Shown one piece after another: positions 60,697 through 64,000 of a stretch of 64,000 nucleotides of DNA. The stretch is from Desulfuromusa sp. Lineage in GTDB: Bacteria; Desulfobacterota; Desulfuromonadia; Desulfuromonadales; Geopsychrobacteraceae. The notes below the pieces were generated by a model. The model was not told the origin of the DNA and ran no database searches. It saw only the letters and a program-made list of their open reading frames with translations. The stretch covers positions 1-64,000 of the forward strand of contig JAKIUD010000004.1 in the NCBI GenBank assembly GCA_021647765.1, written 5' to 3'. The number at the start of each line of letters is the position of its first letter. Position 1 is the stretch's first letter. Position numbers and translations under genes: made by a program.

Positions 60697-60727
60697 AATG
60701 CACCGCTCACGCGGTGCATTTTTTTTT
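60697..60727 (+). terminator. Intercistronic terminator between TAXI protein and permease genes
   Basis: AATGCACCGC / GCGGTGCATT, a perfect 10-bp stem with a TCAC loop, followed by nine T counting the last two of the stem. It probably lets only part of the transcripts continue into the permease, giving an excess of binding protein. Confidence 0.9.
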
Positions 60728-60826
60728 CATATCGACCCTTCGGTGATTTAAGGCTGTGAATCTTACCTTTAGAAAAATTCATCGAATAGAATCGATCTAT
60801 ATTAGTTATTCTGAAGGGTGTTTGCC

Positions 60827-63418
60827 ATGACCGAATTAAAAGAGACGACTATAAAGACTGAGGAAGAACTCCAGGAGATGATTGCTGAAACCGAATCGGG
60901 AGCCAGAAACCCGACCGGTGCATTTCCAAAAAAGGTTCTGTTTGCGGTTCCGCTGATCTGGACTATTTTTCAACTCTGGTATGCTTCACCGCTCCCCTTT
61001 ATTTTTAACTTCTTTGTTATCAACGATACCGAGGCGCGGGCAATCCACCTTGCCTTTGCTGTCTTTCTCGCATTTACCGCTTTTCCAACCTTTAAAAAAT
61101 CGCCCAAAAAGTATATCCCGATTCAGGATTGGACGCTGGGTATAATTGGTGCATTTTGTTCTTTGTATCTCTATCTTTTTTACGCCCAACTGGCAGCTCG
61201 CCCTGGTTTACCGACGCAGATGGATTTGATTGTTTCTGTTGTCGGTCTGCTTTTATTGCTTGAGGCGACCCGCAGGGCTTTAGGCCCACCACTGATGGTC
61301 GTTGCGTTGATCTTTATCACCTACACCTTTGGTGGTCAGTACATGCCGGATGTCATCGCCCATCAAGGTGCAAGCCTGGCAAAAGGGATGTCCCATTACT
61401 GGTTGGGAACCGAGGGGGTTTTTGGTGTTGCCCTGGGGGTTTCCACGGGCATGGTTTTCATGTTTGTCCTCTTCGGTGCATTGCTTGAAGCTGCGGGTGC
61501 CGGCAATTATTTTATTCGAACCGCTTTTGCTGCTCTTGGTCATCTAAAAGGGGGGCCGGCAAAAGCGGCCGTTGTCTCCTCCGGTTTGACCGGACTGGTT
61601 TCAGGCTCATCAATCGCCAATGTTGTAACGACTGGAACCTTCACGATTCCGTTGATGAAAAAGGTTGGGTTTAAGGCAGAAAAAGCTGGTGCCATTGAGG
61701 TCGCCTGCTCCACCAATGGACAGTTGATGCCTCCGGTTATGGGGGCAGCCGCTTTCCTGATGGTTGAATATGTCGGGATAACCTATATTGAAGTTATCAA
61801 GCATGCATTTCTACCGGCGATTATTTCTTATATTGCTCTGGTTTATATTGTCCACCTCGAAGCCTGTAAGATGGGTCTGGAAGGGATGAAAAAAACCATC
61901 ACTAAAACCCTTTCGCAACGGCTGCTCTCATTTGTTTTCACCATTCTCACTTTGATCATTATTGCTGGATGCACCTATTATGGACTGGGATGGATCAAAA
62001 TGGCTGCTGGCGATGCAACGATTTATGTTGTTTCGGTTGTGCTGGCGCTAGCTTATCTGCTGCTTCTCTGGATTGCCTGTAAAGTTCCCGAGCTGGAGCA
62101 GACAACTGAGATCACAGAGCTTCCCCATCTTGGCAAAACGGCACAAGCTGGATACTATTTTCTGCTGCCAGTTGTTGTGCTGATGTGGTGTCTGACGGTG
62201 GAGCGATTATCTCCTGCACTGTCTGCCTTTTGGGCAACGGTACTGATGATCGTTATTTTGTTGACCCAGCGACCCTTGAAAGGGGTTTTCCGTAAAATGC
62301 AAGGGGAGGAGTTTTCCTTTAAAGCCGGTTTTATGGATTTGATTGATGGCAGTGTTGCCGGTGCCCGGAACATGATCGGTATTGGTGTTGCAACATCTGC
62401 GGCAGGTATTATTGTCGGGACGGTCACCTTGACCGGTATCGGCCTGGTTATGACCGAATTTGTCGAATTTATTTCTGGTGGTAGTTTGATGCTGATTTTA
62501 CTGTTTACTGCCATTATCAGTCTGATTCTGGGTATGGGGTTACCAACCACAGCCAATTACATTGTCGTGTCCACCCTGATGGCGCCGGTTATTGTTAATC
62601 TGGCGGCTCAGAATGGTTTGATTATTCCACTCATTGCTGCCCACCTGTTTGTTTTTTATTTTGGAATTCTTGCGGATGATACCCCGCCAGTGGGGTTGGC
62701 GGCTTTTGCTGCTGCTGGAATATCGGGGGGTGATCCAATTAAGACGGGTATTCAGGGTTTTATCTATGATATCCGGACAGCAATATTGCCGTTCATGTTT
62801 GTTTTCAATACTAAACTCCTGATGATCGGGATACAGCATTGGTTTGATTTGATAATTGTAATTTTCTCTGCGGTTTTAGCTATGCTTGCCTTTGCGGCAG
62901 GCACGCAGGGTTACTTTTTGGTCAAATGTCGGATCTGGGAGACGGCCGGTCTCCTGCTGATTGCTCTGATCTTGTTTCGTCCGGGCATTGTCTGGGATAA
63001 AATATTTCCGCCATTGCTGGAAGAGCCTCCAACTCAGATTGTCTCTTATGTCGGTGATATGGATCCAAAATCATCCCTCAGAATTACCCTTAAAGGTGAG
63101 AAACCAAATGGGAAAGAATTCACCAAGACAATTATGTTGACGGTTGGTGATGAGCCCACTGGTGCCGAGAGACTGGCTGGAATTGGTTTTGAAACCCGTG
63201 AAGAAGCAGGGAGTATCTTTGTTGATAACGTTGTTTTTGGCAGTTCTGCGGAAAAATCAGGGGTTGATTTTGATCAGGAAATCTTGAATATTCAGGTACC
63301 TAATCATCGCTTGCCGCCAGAATTGATGTATTTCCCGGCTATACTTCTTTACGCGTTTATCTGGACGATTCAATATCGCAGAAGAAAAAAACAACAACCT
63401 GCGGCTGTAGCCGCGTGA
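60827..63418 (+). CDS. Fused TRAP transporter permease (DctQ-DctM type) with DUF3394
   Basis: An 863-residue inner-membrane protein. A cytoplasmic N-terminus is followed by a small-subunit-like four-helix region (to about 190), the large DctM-like permease (about 190-700: SGLTGLVSGSSIANVVTTGT, STNGQLMPPVMGAAAFLMVE, LILGMGLPTTANYIVVSTLM, FYFGILADDTPPVGLAAFAA) and a C-terminal DUF3394 domain (about 720-840) before a final helix. The ATG at 60827 is 8 bp after GAAGGG. This is the standard partner of TAXI binding proteins and works with an ion gradient. Confidence 0.93.
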   Translation: MTELKETTIKTEEELQEMIAETESGARNPTGAFPKKVLFAVPLIWTIFQLWYASPLPFIFNFFVINDTEARAIHLAFAVFLAFTAFPTFKKSPKKYIPIQDWTLGIIGAFCSLYLYLFYAQLAARPGLPTQMDLIVSVVGLLLLLEATRRALGPPLMVVALIFITYTFGGQYMPDVIAHQGASLAKGMSHYWLGTEGVFGVALGVSTGMVFMFVLFGALLEAAGAGNYFIRTAFAALGHLKGGPAKAAVVSSGLTGLVSGSSIANVVTTGTFTIPLMKKVGFKAEKAGAIEVACSTNGQLMPPVMGAAAFLMVEYVGITYIEVIKHAFLPAIISYIALVYIVHLEACKMGLEGMKKTITKTLSQRLLSFVFTILTLIIIAGCTYYGLGWIKMAAGDATIYVVSVVLALAYLLLLWIACKVPELEQTTEITELPHLGKTAQAGYYFLLPVVVLMWCLTVERLSPALSAFWATVLMIVILLTQRPLKGVFRKMQGEEFSFKAGFMDLIDGSVAGARNMIGIGVATSAAGIIVGTVTLTGIGLVMTEFVEFISGGSLMLILLFTAIISLILGMGLPTTANYIVVSTLMAPVIVNLAAQNGLIIPLIAAHLFVFYFGILADDTPPVGLAAFAAAGISGGDPIKTGIQGFIYDIRTAILPFMFVFNTKLLMIGIQHWFDLIIVIFSAVLAMLAFAAGTQGYFLVKCRIWETAGLLLIALILFRPGIVWDKIFPPLLEEPPTQIVSYVGDMDPKSSLRITLKGEKPNGKEFTKTIMLTVGDEPTGAERLAGIGFETREEAGSIFVDNVVFGSSAEKSGVDFDQEILNIQVPNHRLPPELMYFPAILLYAFIWTIQYRRRKKQQPAAVAA

Positions 63419-63439
63419 TCATTTATTAACTGTGAAATT

Positions 63440-63488
63440 CCACCTGCACACTTTAAATGTTACACTTAAGGTGTGCAGGTGGTTCAAT
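63440..63488 (+). terminator. Terminator after the TRAP permease gene
   Basis: CCACCTGCACACTTTAA and TTAAGGTGTGCAGGTGG form a 17-bp stem with one mismatch and a short loop, followed by a moderately T-rich stretch. Confidence 0.75.
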
Positions 63489-63517
63489 TTAACGATTGAT
63501 ATGAAAGGGCGGCTATT

Positions 63518-64000
63518 ATGGATATGAAAATTAATAAAATCCTTGTTGCCAAGGATTTGAGTAAGGACTCTTCTCGCGTTATTCGCTACGCATTGGAGTT
63601 GGGTTGTAAATTTGAAGCTCAGGTTCATGTACTGCATGTTATGCCGACAGTGGATTCGTCAGTGCTGAATATGGTTGCTCTGACCATGGGGGCGGATAAT
63701 TTGGCAAAATTTAATGCTACAAATGAAGCTGAACTGGCTGAGAAGACGCGAGAGCAACTTGACGAAATCATCAAAGCTGAAACTGAGCTGATGAAGTGTG
63801 AAATCGCCCATCCACCTGAAGTTGAGGTGCATCATGGCGATGCGGCTCCAATGATTCTGGATGTTGCTGATCGTCTGGATGTTGATATGATTGTTCTTGG
63901 TAGCCACAGTAAAGGAAAATTGCATTATGCTTTCCTAGGGAGTGTTGCAGAGAAAATTCTCCGTAAAACCCACCGTGTTGTAACCATTGTACCACCTCAA
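63518..64000 (+). CDS. Universal stress protein (UspA family), cut by the window end
   Basis: An open frame from an ATG with AAAGGG upstream runs off the window edge with 161 codons visible. The product has the Usp fold: KILVAKDLSKDSSRVIRYAL, ELGCKFEAQVHVLHVMP, and the ATP-binding pattern IVLGSHSKGKLHYAFLGSVA followed by VVTIV. The domain is nearly complete. UspA-type genes next to TRAP transporters are common, and in one studied case a Usp binds its TRAP transporter. Confidence 0.9.
   Translation, partial: MDMKINKILVAKDLSKDSSRVIRYALELGCKFEAQVHVLHVMPTVDSSVLNMVALTMGADNLAKFNATNEAELAEKTREQLDEIIKAETELMKCEIAHPPEVEVHHGDAAPMILDVADRLDVDMIVLGSHSKGKLHYAFLGSVAEKILRKTHRVVTIVPPQ

Noticed and set aside
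1..64000. CRISPR array, tRNA, rRNA or prophage genes
   Set aside because: I saw no regularly spaced direct repeats, no tRNA T-loop with matching acceptor stem and no phage structural or integrase genes. A tRNA and covariance search would settle small RNAs.

Overview
The window is about 64 kb of bacterial chromosome of moderate GC content. It has dense operons, no rRNA or tRNA genes that I can see, no phage or plasmid core genes and no CRISPR array. The gene content suggests an anaerobic Desulfobacterota bacterium of the Desulfuromonadales kind. Pointers are the TAXI-type TRAP transporter with a fused permease, Cache/HAMP signalling proteins, bacteriohemerythrin, a sigma-54 response regulator beside a histidine kinase with a periplasmic binding domain, and B12 genes under cobalamin riboswitches. 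That assignment is inferred from content only.

Layout. 0.2-3.2 kb: three Cache sensor proteins (two end after a HAMP domain, one is purely periplasmic), none with an output domain. 3.3-23.7 kb: mostly minus-strand housekeeping genes (GcvR-like ACT protein, FmdE-like protein, FetB-like permease, cystathionine beta-lyase, CoA pyrophosphatase, EfpL, thioesterase, DnaJ-domain protein, LemA plus a GIDE/EF-hand membrane protein, SYLF lipid-binding protein, ArfB, RluA-type pseudouridine synthase, GreB, RhlE, DUF1460 lipoprotein, Na/Pi cotransporter, VF530 protein, GIY-YIG, YheU). 23.7-25.4 kb: a pile-up of repeats in front of an orphan TAXI binding protein. 25.5-29.8 kb: a complete AapJQMP-type amino-acid ABC importer with a promoter and an intercistronic hairpin. 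29.9-41.9 kb: a B12 island, all on the minus strand, with two transcription units (btuB...btuFCD, and cobU-cobT-cobS-cobD/cobQ fusion-cbiB). Each unit has a sigma-70 promoter, a cobalamin riboswitch and a terminator in its leader. 42.0-44.9 kb: DUF1015 protein plus an N-terminally extended PLP enzyme. 45.0-47.2 kb: upp and uraA for uracil salvage. 47.4-49.9 kb: lipid A-type acyltransferase and RF3. 50.0-54.2 kb: periplasmic ligand-binding protein, PAS histidine kinase and bacteriohemerythrin. 54.5-59.0 kb: asnS, a histidine kinase with an extracytoplasmic binding domain, and a sigma-54 activator. 59.6-63.4 kb: TAXI binding protein and fused TRAP permease behind a near-consensus -24/-12 promoter. 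The window ends inside a universal stress protein gene.

Most striking outside the genes are four families of small non-coding, inverted-repeat elements. Family P has five copies (A-E) of up to about 184 bp with GGGGACTGTCCC-type palindromes. Family F has two clear copies, family G has one intact copy with 15-bp perfect terminal inverted repeats and a 4-bp target duplication plus one truncated copy, and family H has one copy. They sit at operon borders, against stop codons, and in the middle of the btuB-btuFCD and upp-uraA units, and one P copy appears nested in another repeat. Functionally, the best supported new proposal is that the two-component pair at 55.9-59.0 kb drives the neighbouring TAXI-TRAP operon through a sigma-54 promoter.
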